Source of the DNA: Halorubellus sp034808145 | Lineage (GTDB): Archaea > Halobacteriota > Halobacteria > Halobacteriales > Natrialbaceae | DNA length: 64,000 bases | Direction: 5' to 3' | NCBI RefSeq assembly: GCF_034808145.1 | Contig: NZ_JAXHGM010000007.1 | Span: 62,001-126,000, forward strand | Shown here: in pieces, positions 1 to 8,660 of the stretch | How the letters are laid out: the number at the start of each line of letters is the position of its first letter | Numbering within the stretch: position 1 is the stretch's first letter | The notes under the pieces: model-generated | Told to the model about the DNA's origin: nothing | Seen by the model: the letters and a program-made list of their open reading frames with translations, nothing else | Databases searched by the model: none | Position numbers and translations under genes: made by a program

Positions 1-1779
1 GTCTGTGAGGACGGTGAGGACGGGCGTGTTCTCGGTGACGAGCGCGAGCGTCCCGTGCTTGAGTTCGCCCGACGGGAACCCCTCGGCGTGCACGTACGCG
101 ATCTCCTTGAGCTTCAGTGCGCCTTCGAGCGCGACGGCGGCACCGAGCTGTCGGCCGACGAAGAAGTACGCGTCCTCGTCGACGTACTCGCTCGCGACCG
201 CCTCGAGTCGGTCGGACGCGTCGAGGAGCTGCTGGACGGCGCCCGGGAGTCCGCGGAGGTTCTCGAGGAGGTGGCTCGCGCGCTCGGACGGCAGGCTACC
301 GCGCCGACGCCCGATGTGCACCGTCAGGAGGGAGAGCGCCGTCACCTGCGCGGCGAACGTCTTCGTCGCCGCGACACCGATCTCGGGGCCAGCGCGGATG
401 TAGAGCGCGTCGTCGGCCTCCCTCGCCGCCGTGCTCCCGACGGTGTTCGTCACCGCGAGCGTCCGCGCACCAGCCTTCGCCGCCTTCCGCATCGCCGACA
501 GCGTATCAGCCGTCTCCCCGGACTGCGTGACCGCGACAACGAGCGTCTCCCACGGGTCCCTGCCGCCCGTGAACTCGTACTCGCTCGCGACCTCCACGGT
601 CACGCGGACGTCCGCGAACCGCTCCAGGAGCCGGCGCGCGTACAGGCCGGCGTGATAGCTCGTCCCGCACGCGACCAGCTGGATCTCCTCGACGTCCTCC
701 AGGACGCTCGCGGGGAGGTCGAGGTCGAGGTCGACGTCGCCCGCGACCTCGTCCACGCGCCCGGAGAGCGTCTGCCTGAGCGCCCCGGGCTGCTCGTGGA
801 TCTCCTTGAGCATGTAGTGCTCGTACCCGCCTTTCTCGGCGGCTTCGGCCTCCCAGTCGACGGTCTTGGTCTCGCGGTCGACCCACGCGCCGTCCTGTCG
901 GACGTCCACGGCGTCCCCGGAGACCCTGGCGACGTCGCCGTCCTCGAGGTACACGACGTCGCGCGTGTGCTCGACGAACGCCGTCACGTCGCTCGCGACG
1001 AAGTTCGCGCCGTCGCCGAGCCCGAGGACGAGCGGGCTGTCCTGGCGCGCGACCACGAGCTCCTCGCGGCCCGCGACGGTCACCGCCACCGCGTAGCTCC
1101 CCTCGAGCCGCGAGACGACCGCCTCGACGGCCGCGACGAGGTCGACGTCACCGAACCCACTGGACGCGCCGGCGGTCCGGTACGCGCTCGCGTCGCCGAC
1201 CGTCTCTCCGTCAGCGTCGTGCGCATCGTCGACGTCCTCGTCGACGCGCCCGCCGTCGCTCGCCGCCTCGCGGCGCGCCGCGAGCTCGGCCTCGAGCAGG
1301 TGCGGGACGACCTCGGTGTCCGTCTCGCTCGAGAAGCCGTGCCCGGCCGCCTCGAGTTCGGCACGCAGCCGGTCGTAGTTCTCGACGATGCCGTTGTGGA
1401 CGACAGCGACGTCACCCGTGCAGTCGGTGTGGGGGTGCGCGTTCGCGTCCGTCGGCTTCCCGTGCGTGCTCCAGCGCGTGTGCCCGACGCCGCACGTCGC
1501 CGGATGCGCGTCCGGGAGGTCGAGGTCGTCGATGACGCCCTGCTGCTTGTGGACGTCGACCGCGTCGTCCTCGACGAGCGCCACGCCCGCCGAGTCGTAC
1601 CCGCGGTACTCGAGGTTCCGCAGGCCGTCGACGAGCACCGGAAGCGCTCGTCCGCCCCCGGTCGGCGTCCCGACGCCGCCGTCCTCGTCGCGGGCCGTCG
1701 CGTCGCCGCCGCGGTCGTCTCGATCGTCGCGTCCATTCCCCCAGTCGTCGTCCGAGGCGTACCCGATGATGCCACACAT
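1..1779 (-). CDS. glmS: Glutamine--fructose-6-phosphate aminotransferase GlmS (3' end beyond window)
   Basis: Makes glucosamine-6-phosphate from fructose-6-phosphate and glutamine, the entry step to UDP-GlcNAc. It starts MCGIIGYAS, so Cys2 becomes the N-terminal nucleophile of the glutaminase domain after Met removal. Further motifs are LEYRGYDSAG, GHTRWSTHG and HNGIVENY. Two SIS isomerase domains follow, with VACGTSYHAG, SQSGETADT and ALKLKEIAYVHAEGFPSGELKHG. About 593 codons are visible and I estimate the last 50-60 residues are missing. An Asp/Gly-rich insertion lies at residues 10-43 and another acidic stretch lies farther into the glutaminase domain. The start is 3 nt after the stop of the upstream nucleotidyltransferase, with a GGAGGGG ribosome-binding site, so it is the third gene of a minus-strand operon. 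Confidence 0.96.
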   Translation of the reverse strand, partial: MCGIIGYASDDDWGNGRDDRDDRGGDATARDEDGGVGTPTGGGRALPVLVDGLRNLEYRGYDSAGVALVEDDAVDVHKQQGVIDDLDLPDAHPATCGVGHTRWSTHGKPTDANAHPHTDCTGDVAVVHNGIVENYDRLRAELEAAGHGFSSETDTEVVPHLLEAELAARREAASDGGRVDEDVDDAHDADGETVGDASAYRTAGASSGFGDVDLVAAVEAVVSRLEGSYAVAVTVAGREELVVARQDSPLVLGLGDGANFVASDVTAFVEHTRDVVYLEDGDVARVSGDAVDVRQDGAWVDRETKTVDWEAEAAEKGGYEHYMLKEIHEQPGALRQTLSGRVDEVAGDVDLDLDLPASVLEDVEEIQLVACGTSYHAGLYARRLLERFADVRVTVEVASEYEFTGGRDPWETLVVAVTQSGETADTLSAMRKAAKAGARTLAVTNTVGSTAAREADDALYIRAGPEIGVAATKTFAAQVTALSLLTVHIGRRRGSLPSERASHLLENLRGLPGAVQQLLDASDRLEAVASEYVDEDAYFFVGRQLGAAVALEGALKLKEIAYVHAEGFPSGELKHGTLALVTENTPVLTVLTD

Positions 1780-1782
1780 GCG

Positions 1783-2940
1783 TTATCCCCTCCTGACCTC
1801 GACGTCGCTCGGAACGCGTCCGGAGACCGTACAGCCCGCTTCGACGGTCGCGCCGTCCCCGAGGACGGTTCCCGCCGCGACGGTCGTTCCGCCGCCGACG
1901 GTGGCGTTGTCGCCGACGACCGCACCGAGCGCCACGTCCTCGTAGAGCGTTCCGTCGACGACCACGTCCGACTCGCCGCCGACGACGGTCGCGCCCGCGC
2001 CGACGTGCGCGTTCTCCGCAACGACTGCGTCCCGGACGACCGCACCGTCCTCGACGACCGCGTCCGCGAGCACGACCGCGTTCGACAGCACCGCGTTCGC
2101 CCCTATCGAGACGTTCTCGCCGAGCGAACACCCGCGCTTCACGGTCGCGTTCGCGTCCACGGACGTCCCCGCACCGACGTGCACGGGGGCCGCGACGTGC
2201 GCGCTCGCCGCGACACTGCCCTCGTTCGTACTCCCGTCGCGATCGAGGACGTTCCCCGTGACGCGCGTGACGTCCCAGAGGTGCGAGACGTCCTCCCAGA
2301 GTCCGCCGTACCGGACCGCGCGTACATCGCCATCGTCCACGAACGCCGCGAGCGTGTCCGGAATCCCTCGCTCGCCAGTGTCGTCCGTGGGCGTCTCCCG
2401 TATCGCGTCGAACACCGTCCGCTCGAACCCGTAGATGCCGGCGTTGATGAGTTCCGACGTCGCCTCCCGCGGCTTCTCCTCGATACCGACGACGCGGTCG
2501 CCGTCGAGTTCGACGACGCCGTACGCACCGGGGTCCGAAGCGCGCGTCACCGTCATCACCGCCCCGCCGTCGCGCTCCAGGCGGTCGCGGACGCTCGTCA
2601 CCGCCGACGGGTCGATGATGCGGTCGCCGTTCAGGACGACGAACGCGTCGTCGACCACGGCCTCGGTCTGCGCGACCGCGTGCGCCGTCCCGAGTTGCTT
2701 CTCTTGGACGACGTACTCGACGTCGACGTCCCAGTCGTCGCCGTCACCAAAGTGCGTCTGGATGCGGTCGCGCGCGTACCCGACGACGAAGACGACCTCG
2801 TCGAGACCCGCGTCCGCTATCGCCTCCAGGACGTACTCCAGGAGCGGCTTCCCCGCGATGGGGAGCATCGGTTTCGGTCTGCGGTTCGTCAACGGCGTCA
2901 ACCGTCGCCCCTCGCCCGCGGCGAGCACGACCGCCTTCAC
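1783..2940 (-). CDS. GlmU-like sugar-1-phosphate nucleotidylyltransferase with left-handed beta-helix tail
   Basis: 385 residues with a GTG start. The N-terminal half (1 to about 230) is a nucleotidyltransferase: KAVVLAAGEGRRLTPLT is the nucleotide loop, followed by RPKPMLPIAGKPLLEY, QLGTAHAV, VLNGD and GIEEKP. The C-terminal half is a run of hexapeptide repeats typical of a left-handed parallel beta-helix. It lacks the HLSYVGD / NLGAGT acetyltransferase signature of the gene upstream, so it may be a nucleotidyltransferase with a structural or diverged acyltransferase tail. GTGA overlap with the upstream gene and a GAGGTGA ribosome-binding site show translational coupling. The likely role is UDP-GlcNAc or another NDP-sugar for surface glycans. 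The exact substrate cannot be read from the sequence. Confidence 0.88.
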   Translation of the reverse strand: MKAVVLAAGEGRRLTPLTNRRPKPMLPIAGKPLLEYVLEAIADAGLDEVVFVVGYARDRIQTHFGDGDDWDVDVEYVVQEKQLGTAHAVAQTEAVVDDAFVVLNGDRIIDPSAVTSVRDRLERDGGAVMTVTRASDPGAYGVVELDGDRVVGIEEKPREATSELINAGIYGFERTVFDAIRETPTDDTGERGIPDTLAAFVDDGDVRAVRYGGLWEDVSHLWDVTRVTGNVLDRDGSTNEGSVAASAHVAAPVHVGAGTSVDANATVKRGCSLGENVSIGANAVLSNAVVLADAVVEDGAVVRDAVVAENAHVGAGATVVGGESDVVVDGTLYEDVALGAVVGDNATVGGGTTVAAGTVLGDGATVEAGCTVSGRVPSDVEVRRG

Positions 2941-4148
2941 AGGTTCTCACCTCGGTCGCGCGTCACGGACTCGCCGGGTGTCGTCGTCGCACCGACGCCG
3001 AGTTTCACGCCGGCGTTCAGGCTCGCGTTGATACCGGTCTTCACGCCGTCCGCAGCGACCACGCCGAGCTTCCGACGGCCGGTATCGACGCGGTCGCCCT
3101 TGACGCCCATGCGGACGTTCTCGTCGTCGTGCCGGAGGTTCGCGACCTGCGTGCCGGCGCCGAGGTTCACGTCCCGACCGAGCACCGAATCGCCGACGTA
3201 CGACAGGTGCGGGACCGTCGCGTCCGCCATCAGTATCGAGTTCTTCACCTCGACGGACGTCCCGGCCGTCGCACCCGGCATGAGGACCGTCGACCCGCGG
3301 ACGTACGCGTTCGGTCCGACCGACGCGCCGGCCTTCACGACGACCGGCCCCTCGACGACGCTCCCCGTCCGCACCGTCGCACCGTCCTCGACCACGACCG
3401 GCCCCTCGACGGTCGCACCGTCCTCGACGACCCCCTGGACGTCCCGCTCCAGGTCGGCGAACAGGACCTCCTGCGCGTCGAGCAACTCCCAGGGACGCCC
3501 GACGTCCAGCCAGTCCCCGTCGTGCTCGACCACGCGGAAGTCCTTCCCGGCGGCCAGCATCCGCTCTATCGTCTCCGTGATCTCGTACTCGCCGCGCTCC
3601 GAGAGCCCGGTCTCCTCGATGAACGCGAACACGCTCGGGTCGAACGCGTACAGCCCGAGGTTCGCGAGCGTCGACGGCGGCTCCGGCGGCTTCTCCACGA
3701 TACCGGTCGCGTAGCCGTCCGCGACGTCGACGACGCCGTAGTTCCGCGGGTCGTCGACGTGCATCGTCGCGATCGCGCTCTCGCCGTCAGCGGCCGCGGC
3801 CGCGAGCGCCGCCACGAGCGCGTCGTCGACGACCACGTCACCGTTCAGCGCGACGAACGGCTCGTCGACGACGTCGGCCGCCCGACCGATGGCGTGAGCC
3901 GTCCCCAACTGTTCGCCCTGCTCGACGTACTCCACGCCGACCCCGGCGTGCTCGCCGCCGAAGTGCTCCCGTATCGCGTCCGCCTCGTACCCGACGATGA
4001 CCACGAACCCGTCCACGTACGGCGCACACGCATCCAGCACGCGCTCGACCATCGGCGTCCCAGCGACCGGGAGCATCGGCTTCGGGCGACTGTGCGTCAA
4101 CGGCCGCATCCGCGTTCCCTCGCCCGCCGCGACGACCACCGCCTTCAC
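2937..4148 (-). CDS. Bifunctional GlmU-like nucleotidyltransferase/acetyltransferase
   Basis: 403 residues from a GTG start, chosen because KAVVVAAGEGTRMRPLT follows directly and a perfect GGAGGTG ribosome-binding site lies 8 nt upstream. The longer frame to 4223 adds an unconvincing basic leader. Residues 1 to about 240 form the nucleotidyltransferase (RPKPMLPVAGTP, QLGTAHAIG, ALNGDVV, IVEKP, DWLDVGRPWEL). The rest is a beta-helix with LSYVGDSVLGRDVNLGAGT, the region that in GlmU binds acetyl-CoA. Family knowledge therefore suggests glucosamine-1-phosphate acetylation plus UDP-GlcNAc formation, complementing glmS two genes downstream. It heads the operon and is preceded by a 22-codon leader ORF whose stop overlaps its start. 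Confidence 0.9.
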   Translation of the reverse strand: MKAVVVAAGEGTRMRPLTHSRPKPMLPVAGTPMVERVLDACAPYVDGFVVIVGYEADAIREHFGGEHAGVGVEYVEQGEQLGTAHAIGRAADVVDEPFVALNGDVVVDDALVAALAAAAADGESAIATMHVDDPRNYGVVDVADGYATGIVEKPPEPPSTLANLGLYAFDPSVFAFIEETGLSERGEYEITETIERMLAAGKDFRVVEHDGDWLDVGRPWELLDAQEVLFADLERDVQGVVEDGATVEGPVVVEDGATVRTGSVVEGPVVVKAGASVGPNAYVRGSTVLMPGATAGTSVEVKNSILMADATVPHLSYVGDSVLGRDVNLGAGTQVANLRHDDENVRMGVKGDRVDTGRRKLGVVAADGVKTGINASLNAGVKLGVGATTTPGESVTRDRGENL

Positions 4149-4213
4149 GCGACCGACACCTCCATCGCGGACTGCGACCCGGCCACCAACGAGGACCAAC
4201 CAGTTTCGTTCAT
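4145..4213 (-). CDS. 22-codon leader ORF coupled to the GlmU-like gene
   Basis: An ATG at 4211-4213 opens 22 codons (MNETGWSSLVAGSQSAMEVS, then VA) ending in a TGA that overlaps the GTG of the GlmU-like gene as GTGA. The ribosome-binding site of that gene (GGAGGTG) lies inside this ORF. A TATA-like stretch around 4240-4255 would place the transcript start close to this ATG, making it a leaderless leader peptide. Coding status is inferred only from this geometry and there is no family resemblance. Confidence 0.4.
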   Translation of the reverse strand: MNETGWSSLVAGSQSAMEVSVA

Positions 4214-4382
4214 ACCTCCACATCCGACCGCCGGCACAAAAGTCACACCCTTACTCGGGGGCTCAGGGGTACGCTCGCCCGTTGCTTCAGGGACCGCATT
4301 GGCGCGCGACCGGAAGACCGGAGTCTGTCGGAGCGAAGCGTTCGCTCGCCGGCCATCCCCCGGGCTCCAATCGCACGCACGA

Positions 4383-5135
4383 CTAGTCCGCGGTCTCCAC
4401 GAGCTCCTCGCTCGCCGGATCGATCTCGCCGCGCAAGAGGGCCTCGGCGCGGTCGCGGTCCTCCGGGTAGCCGACGTCCACCCGCCATCCCTTCAAGCGG
4501 AGGGCGTCGATGGTGCGGCCGCTCCGGATGAGGAGGTCGATCGCGTCGCTGATCTCGTACTCGCCGCGGTTCGACGGCATCACCAGCCGGCACGCGTCGA
4601 AGATGGCGGGCGTGAACGTGTAGAACCCGGTCATGACGAGGTTGCTCGGCGGGTCCGCGGGCTTCTCGATGACGTCCGTAATTTCGCCGTACTTGTTCGT
4701 GTCGCAGACGCCGTAGCGCGAGGCGTCCTCCCAGGGGACCTCCTCGACGAGGAACGCCGCGTCCGCCCGCGACTCCTGATGGCGGTTCACGACGTCGGCG
4801 AGGTTCGCCTGGAAGACGTTGTCCCCGAGCATCAACATGAAGTCGCCATCCACGTACGGTTCCGCGCACAGGAGCGCGTCAGCGATCCCCTGCGGGTCCG
4901 CCTGCTCGGTGTACGTGACGGGGACGCCCTCGTACTCGTCACCGTAGAACTCCCGGATCTGGTCGCCGCGGTGACCGACGACCGTCACGAACTCCTCGGC
5001 GTCCAGCTCGCGCAGGCGGTCGAAGCAATGCGAGAGTATCGGTCTGCCGTTCACCGCCACGAGCCCCTTCGGTTTGTCCGCGGTCAACGGACGCAATCTG
5101 GTACCCTTCCCCGCCGCGAGCACGACAGCCTTCAT
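4383..5135 (-). CDS. aglF: Glucose-1-phosphate uridylyltransferase, AglF type
   Basis: 250 residues. Adds UMP to glucose-1-phosphate, giving UDP-glucose. The start is set by MKAVVLAAGKGTRLRPLTAD, the nucleotidyltransferase signature; the 18 codons upstream in frame look non-coding. KPKGLVAVNGRPILSHCFD, MLMLGDNVFQANL, VEEVPWEDASRYGVC, EITDVIEKPADPPSNLVMTG and NRGEYEISDAIDLLI match Haloferax AglF closely as I remember it. A possible TATA element lies about 30 bp upstream near 5161-5168, giving a leaderless transcript. It is divergent from aglM, which oxidises UDP-glucose, so the pair supplies UDP-glucuronate for N-glycans. dTDP-glucose synthesis (RmlA) is the main alternative. Confidence 0.85.
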   Translation of the reverse strand: MKAVVLAAGKGTRLRPLTADKPKGLVAVNGRPILSHCFDRLRELDAEEFVTVVGHRGDQIREFYGDEYEGVPVTYTEQADPQGIADALLCAEPYVDGDFMLMLGDNVFQANLADVVNRHQESRADAAFLVEEVPWEDASRYGVCDTNKYGEITDVIEKPADPPSNLVMTGFYTFTPAIFDACRLVMPSNRGEYEISDAIDLLIRSGRTIDALRLKGWRVDVGYPEDRDRAEALLRGEIDPASEELVETAD

Positions 5136-5218
5136 ACGCCACATCACCCCGTGTCGGGTCATTACTACGCGGCCGCTACCACCACCCACGACGACCCCGA
5201 CTCATCGGTAGGACCGGC

Positions 5219-5228
5219 ATAATTAACA
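5219..5228 (+). promoter_or_regulatory. TATA element of aglM
   Basis: ATAATTAAC-type stretch centred about 29 bp before the aglM ATG in otherwise G+C-rich DNA. The spacing fits archaeal TBP/TFB and a leaderless mRNA. The 117-bp region is shared with the divergent aglF promoter. Confidence 0.6.
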
Positions 5229-5252
5229 GCAGTCGTCGACTCCCCACCACGT

Positions 5253-6551
5253 ATGAACGTGAGCGTCGTCGGCAGCGGCTACGTCGGAACGACCATCGCA
5301 GCCTGCCTCGCCGACCTCGGACACGACGTCGTCGCCATCGACATCGACCAGAACGTCGTCGACAGCATCAACGCCGGCGAGTCACCAATCCACGAACCCG
5401 GCGTCGAAGAATGCATCGCACGCCACGCCGGCGACCGCCTCCGAGCGACCACCGACTACGCCGTCATCCCCGACACCGACCTGACGTTCCTCGCCATCCA
5501 GACCCCCTCGAACCCCGACGGCAGCATCGACACCAGCGCGCTCGAAGCCGCCAGCGAGATGACCGGCGACGCGCTCGCTGACGTGGACGAGCACGTCGTC
5601 GTCGTCAAGAGCACCGTCCTCCCCGACGTCGTCGACGACAGGCTCGCCCCCCGAACCCAGGCCCACGCCGGCGACCGCGTCTCCGTCGCCACCAACCCCG
5701 AATTCCAGCGCGAAGGCAGCGCAGTCGCCGACTTCCTCCACCCCGACAAGCTCGTCTTCGGCACCGCCCCGGGCGACGAACGCGCGCTCGACGCTCTCCA
5801 CGAGTGCTACGCGCCACTCCTCGACGCCCGCGCCGCCGACGGTCACGACGTCCCCATCGTCGAGACCGACCGCGCGACCGCGATCATGGTCAAGTACGCG
5901 AACAACGCCTTCCTCGCCGCCAAGGTCAGCCTCATCAACGACATCGGGAACGTCTGCAAGGAGTACGGCATCGACACCTACGACGTCGCCGACGCCATCG
6001 GTCTCGACGACCGCATCGGCGCGAAGTTCCTCCGCAGCGGCCTCGGCTGGGGCGGCAGCTGTTTCCCCAAGGACGTCGCCGCTATCGTCCACGCCGCCAC
6101 CGAGCGAGGGTACGACCCCAAGATGCTTCAGGCCGCCATCGACGTCAACAACCACCAACCCGAACGCATGCTCGGGCTGCTGGAGAACCACATCGAAGTC
6201 GACGGCGCGCGCGTCGCCGTCCTCGGCCTCGCGTTCAAACCCGGCACCGACGACGTCCGCAACTCCCGCGCCATCCCCGTCATCCAGGGCCTCCAGGAGC
6301 GCGGCGCCACCGTCGTCGCCTACGACCCCATCGCGAGCGAGAACATGCGCGAACACTTCCCCGACATCGAATACGCCGACAGCGCCGCCACCGCACTCGA
6401 CGACGCCGACGCCGCACTCCTCACGACCGACTGGGACGAATTCCAGGCACTCGACGACGAGTTCGACGCCATGCGCTCGCCAGTCGTCGTCGACGGCCGG
6501 CGTAGCATCGAGCCCCGCGACGGTATGACGTACGAAGGACTGACCTGGTGA
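5253..6551 (+). CDS. aglM: UDP-glucose 6-dehydrogenase AglM
   Basis: 432 residues. Oxidises UDP-glucose to UDP-glucuronate with two NAD+. The Rossmann motif is SVVGSGYVGTTIAACLADLG at residues 3-22. KSTVLP, NPEFQREGSAVADFLHPDK and VKYANNAFLAAKVSLINDIG follow. The catalytic cysteine is Cys270 in GWGGSCFPKD. The C-terminal UDP-binding domain has GLAFKPGTDDVRNSRAIPVI. Length and order are normal for the UDP-glucose/GDP-mannose dehydrogenase family. Next to aglF the substrate is most likely UDP-glucose, though UDP-ManNAc or UDP-GlcNAc dehydrogenases share all these motifs. Confidence 0.9.
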   Translation: MNVSVVGSGYVGTTIAACLADLGHDVVAIDIDQNVVDSINAGESPIHEPGVEECIARHAGDRLRATTDYAVIPDTDLTFLAIQTPSNPDGSIDTSALEAASEMTGDALADVDEHVVVVKSTVLPDVVDDRLAPRTQAHAGDRVSVATNPEFQREGSAVADFLHPDKLVFGTAPGDERALDALHECYAPLLDARAADGHDVPIVETDRATAIMVKYANNAFLAAKVSLINDIGNVCKEYGIDTYDVADAIGLDDRIGAKFLRSGLGWGGSCFPKDVAAIVHAATERGYDPKMLQAAIDVNNHQPERMLGLLENHIEVDGARVAVLGLAFKPGTDDVRNSRAIPVIQGLQERGATVVAYDPIASENMREHFPDIEYADSAATALDDADAALLTTDWDEFQALDDEFDAMRSPVVVDGRRSIEPRDGMTYEGLTW

Positions 6552-6638
6552 CTCGAGCACCCGCCTACGACTCGGGACATGCGGACCGCGAGTATCGCTT
6601 GGAGTAGCGTTCGACTACGTTGCGACGTCGACGTCTGC

Positions 6639-7202
6639 TCACCGGTCCCCGTCTTCCCGTTGGCTGTCCTGCGATCCGGCCATATCGTCCGCTCTCTCGG
6701 CTGGTTCCGGAGGTTCCAGCACGGCGACGAGCAGTCGACCAGCCCGCGTGTCCGCGGCTCGCTCTCCCCAGCTAATGAGGACGTCGAGAACTCGCCCCGG
6801 AACCGACTGCGCCCAGTACGGCACGAGCAGGTCGACGACGCGGTCGAGGAGCCAGATGACCGGTCCGGCGGAGAGGGTCTCGCGGAGGTCGATGACGACG
6901 ACGTCCGGTTCGGGCTCCGTCGTCAGCCAGCGGTAGAGGAACGAGTGTGCCGCCCAGTCGCCTCCCTCTCGGCCTGCACGAGCAATCCCCGAGTGCTCGA
7001 CGGCTTGAGAGAGCCTCGTCAGCGTCGAGGCGACCGCGGCCTCTCTCGCCCACGAGCCGAACGCTTCGGGGAACTCCCGTGCCCGCTGAACCCGCTCCCT
7101 GACCCATCGGACTATCGTCGACCCCTTCACTCCGCGGGAGAGGGCGCTGACGACGCTCGACCCAGACCAGCCGTCCGTCCCCGAAGCGAACACGAGTGAC
7201 AC
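6639..7202 (-). CDS. Haloarchaeal partner protein of DUF4330 gene, function unknown
   Basis: 187 residues from a GTG immediately after the TAG of the DUF4330 gene, in the same reading frame. A central stretch reads FLYRWLTTEPEPDVVVIDLR, then an amphipathic segment (GPVIWLLDRVVDLLVPYW). The C-terminus has AGRLLVAVLEPPEPAERAD. There is no signal peptide and no catalytic motif I recognise. From memory, haloarchaeal genomes often pair such a protein with DUF4330 proteins near glycosylation genes, suggesting a joint envelope-related function. Third codon positions are less G/C-biased than in most of the window. Confidence 0.75.
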   Translation of the reverse strand: MSLVFASGTDGWSGSSVVSALSRGVKGSTIVRWVRERVQRAREFPEAFGSWAREAAVASTLTRLSQAVEHSGIARAGREGGDWAAHSFLYRWLTTEPEPDVVVIDLRETLSAGPVIWLLDRVVDLLVPYWAQSVPGRVLDVLISWGERAADTRAGRLLVAVLEPPEPAERADDMAGSQDSQREDGDR

Positions 7203-8660
7203 CTACCCGACCACCGAGGTCCCGGTCGAATTCGTGGTGCTCGTCGGCGGGATGCGAACGACGGTTCCCTCGACGGTCACCGTCGAGAAATCGAGGAGGA
7301 CCGTCCGACCCACCTGCAACGCCTCGCCGTGGAAGTACAGCCCGGCCGGCGTCTCCCTACCGGAGAGCTCGACGGTCAGCACGACGTCCTTCTTGACGGG
7401 GTGCTCGCGGCGATAGATGTCCCCCGACTCGCTGGTCAACGTGACGACCGCCGGATCGACTTGGACGTCAGTTACCCGCGCAGACACCGTACTCCCACTG
7501 CGCTCGACCATCCCAGTCGACAGGCTGTCCGCGACCTCGGGTGCGACGGACTCGAGCTGTATCTCGACCGACCTCGTCGTCGCCTCGCCGGGAAGCGACA
7601 GCGACCCTTGCGTCACCACGTTCCCCGTCAACTGATAGCTATCCGACTGGAACGGAATCGCCGTTCCCACCTGAACGAGGCGATCGCCGACGTACTGCTC
7701 ACCGCTTCGGTCGACAGTGACGAGCTTCATCCCGAGAACGGCCATCAGCCGTCCGTCTTTCGAGGATGGATACGTACGAACGGTCGAGATTCTCGCGACC
7801 TCGTTCCCCGCAATCCGGTACGCGTCACCCTCGTCGATCGACTGCGCCGTCTCGGGTGAGACGGACGCTCGGAGCACTACCGACTCGGTCCCGGTTCGGA
7901 CGGTCGCGTTCCCGACCGCCTGGATCTCGCCGGTCAGCTCGTACCCGTCGCTTCTGAAGCTGAAGTTCCGTCCGAGAGACACGCGCTGACCCGCGAAGGA
8001 CGGCCCCGACCGATTCAGCGTCTCGACCGTCGCGCCGACGGTCACGTGACGAACGTTCGAACTGTTCCCGGGCGCGACGTGCACGTCGGTTATCGTCGCG
8101 ACCGTGTCGCCACCGACGACGAACGTATCCCCTCGCGAGATCGCCTCCGCAGTAGCCGTCGAAACGCTCTCCGATACGGTAATCGAGGTCTCACTGATCT
8201 GCAGCGACTTTCCACTCTCGGCGTACGAGCGGACGATACCGTCGATCGTGTACTCGTCACTCCCCAGGCGAAGGTTCGTTCCACGCTGTATGGTCGTTCC
8301 CGCGAGAGAGAACACGGACCGCCCGGTTTCTCCGCTCTCGACCAACTGTCCGTCCATCCTGACCCGAACAGTCACCGTCGCGTTCTCGTCGCCCGACGGC
8401 GTCACGTACACGTCGGTCACCGTCGCGTTACTATCGGAGTTCGACGGTGACAACACGTCACCTTCCGAGATCAACTCGGTGACGTACGGTCGCTGCTCTC
8501 CCAGGTCGAGCGTCGCGTACCTCGTCGCATCCTCGGAAGAGGCGAACGGATTCACGAGCGCAACCCCAGCCGCGATCACGGCAACCACCAAGAGAACCAC
8601 GAGTGCGTCGACGACGTTCACGACGCCGAAGAGATTTCCTTCGTCGTCGATTAGCTCCAT
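7203..8660 (-). CDS. DUF4330 domain membrane-anchored protein with internal repeats
   Basis: 485 residues. The N-terminus ELIDDEGNLFGVVNVVDA followed by LVVLLVVAVIAAGVALV is the DUF4330 signature plus one transmembrane anchor, leaving about 450 residues outside the cell. The exterior holds about four copies of a module of roughly 100-110 residues, each with G-D-x-Y/F, a V-x-V-x-P step, an F-x-G-Q-R-V-like strand and an S-D-x-Y-x-L/I-x-G turn. Sequons such as NATVT, NSSNV and NRSG are frequent, so it may itself be N-glycosylated. It lies divergent from the AglB-like gene. A structural or assembly role at the envelope is an inference from location only. Confidence 0.8.
   Translation of the reverse strand: MELIDDEGNLFGVVNVVDALVVLLVVAVIAAGVALVNPFASSEDATRYATLDLGEQRPYVTELISEGDVLSPSNSDSNATVTDVYVTPSGDENATVTVRVRMDGQLVESGETGRSVFSLAGTTIQRGTNLRLGSDEYTIDGIVRSYAESGKSLQISETSITVSESVSTATAEAISRGDTFVVGGDTVATITDVHVAPGNSSNVRHVTVGATVETLNRSGPSFAGQRVSLGRNFSFRSDGYELTGEIQAVGNATVRTGTESVVLRASVSPETAQSIDEGDAYRIAGNEVARISTVRTYPSSKDGRLMAVLGMKLVTVDRSGEQYVGDRLVQVGTAIPFQSDSYQLTGNVVTQGSLSLPGEATTRSVEIQLESVAPEVADSLSTGMVERSGSTVSARVTDVQVDPAVVTLTSESGDIYRREHPVKKDVVLTVELSGRETPAGLYFHGEALQVGRTVLLDFSTVTVEGTVVRIPPTSTTNSTGTSVVG

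Noticed and set aside
55..3714. 1219-codon open frame on the plus strand
   Set aside because: Exactly antisense to glmS and the GlmU-like genes; composition is a mirror of their codon bias and no protein motif is present.
3129..5222. 697-codon plus-strand frame
   Set aside because: Antisense to the two sugar nucleotidyltransferases; Arg/His-rich shadow typical of G+C-rich DNA.
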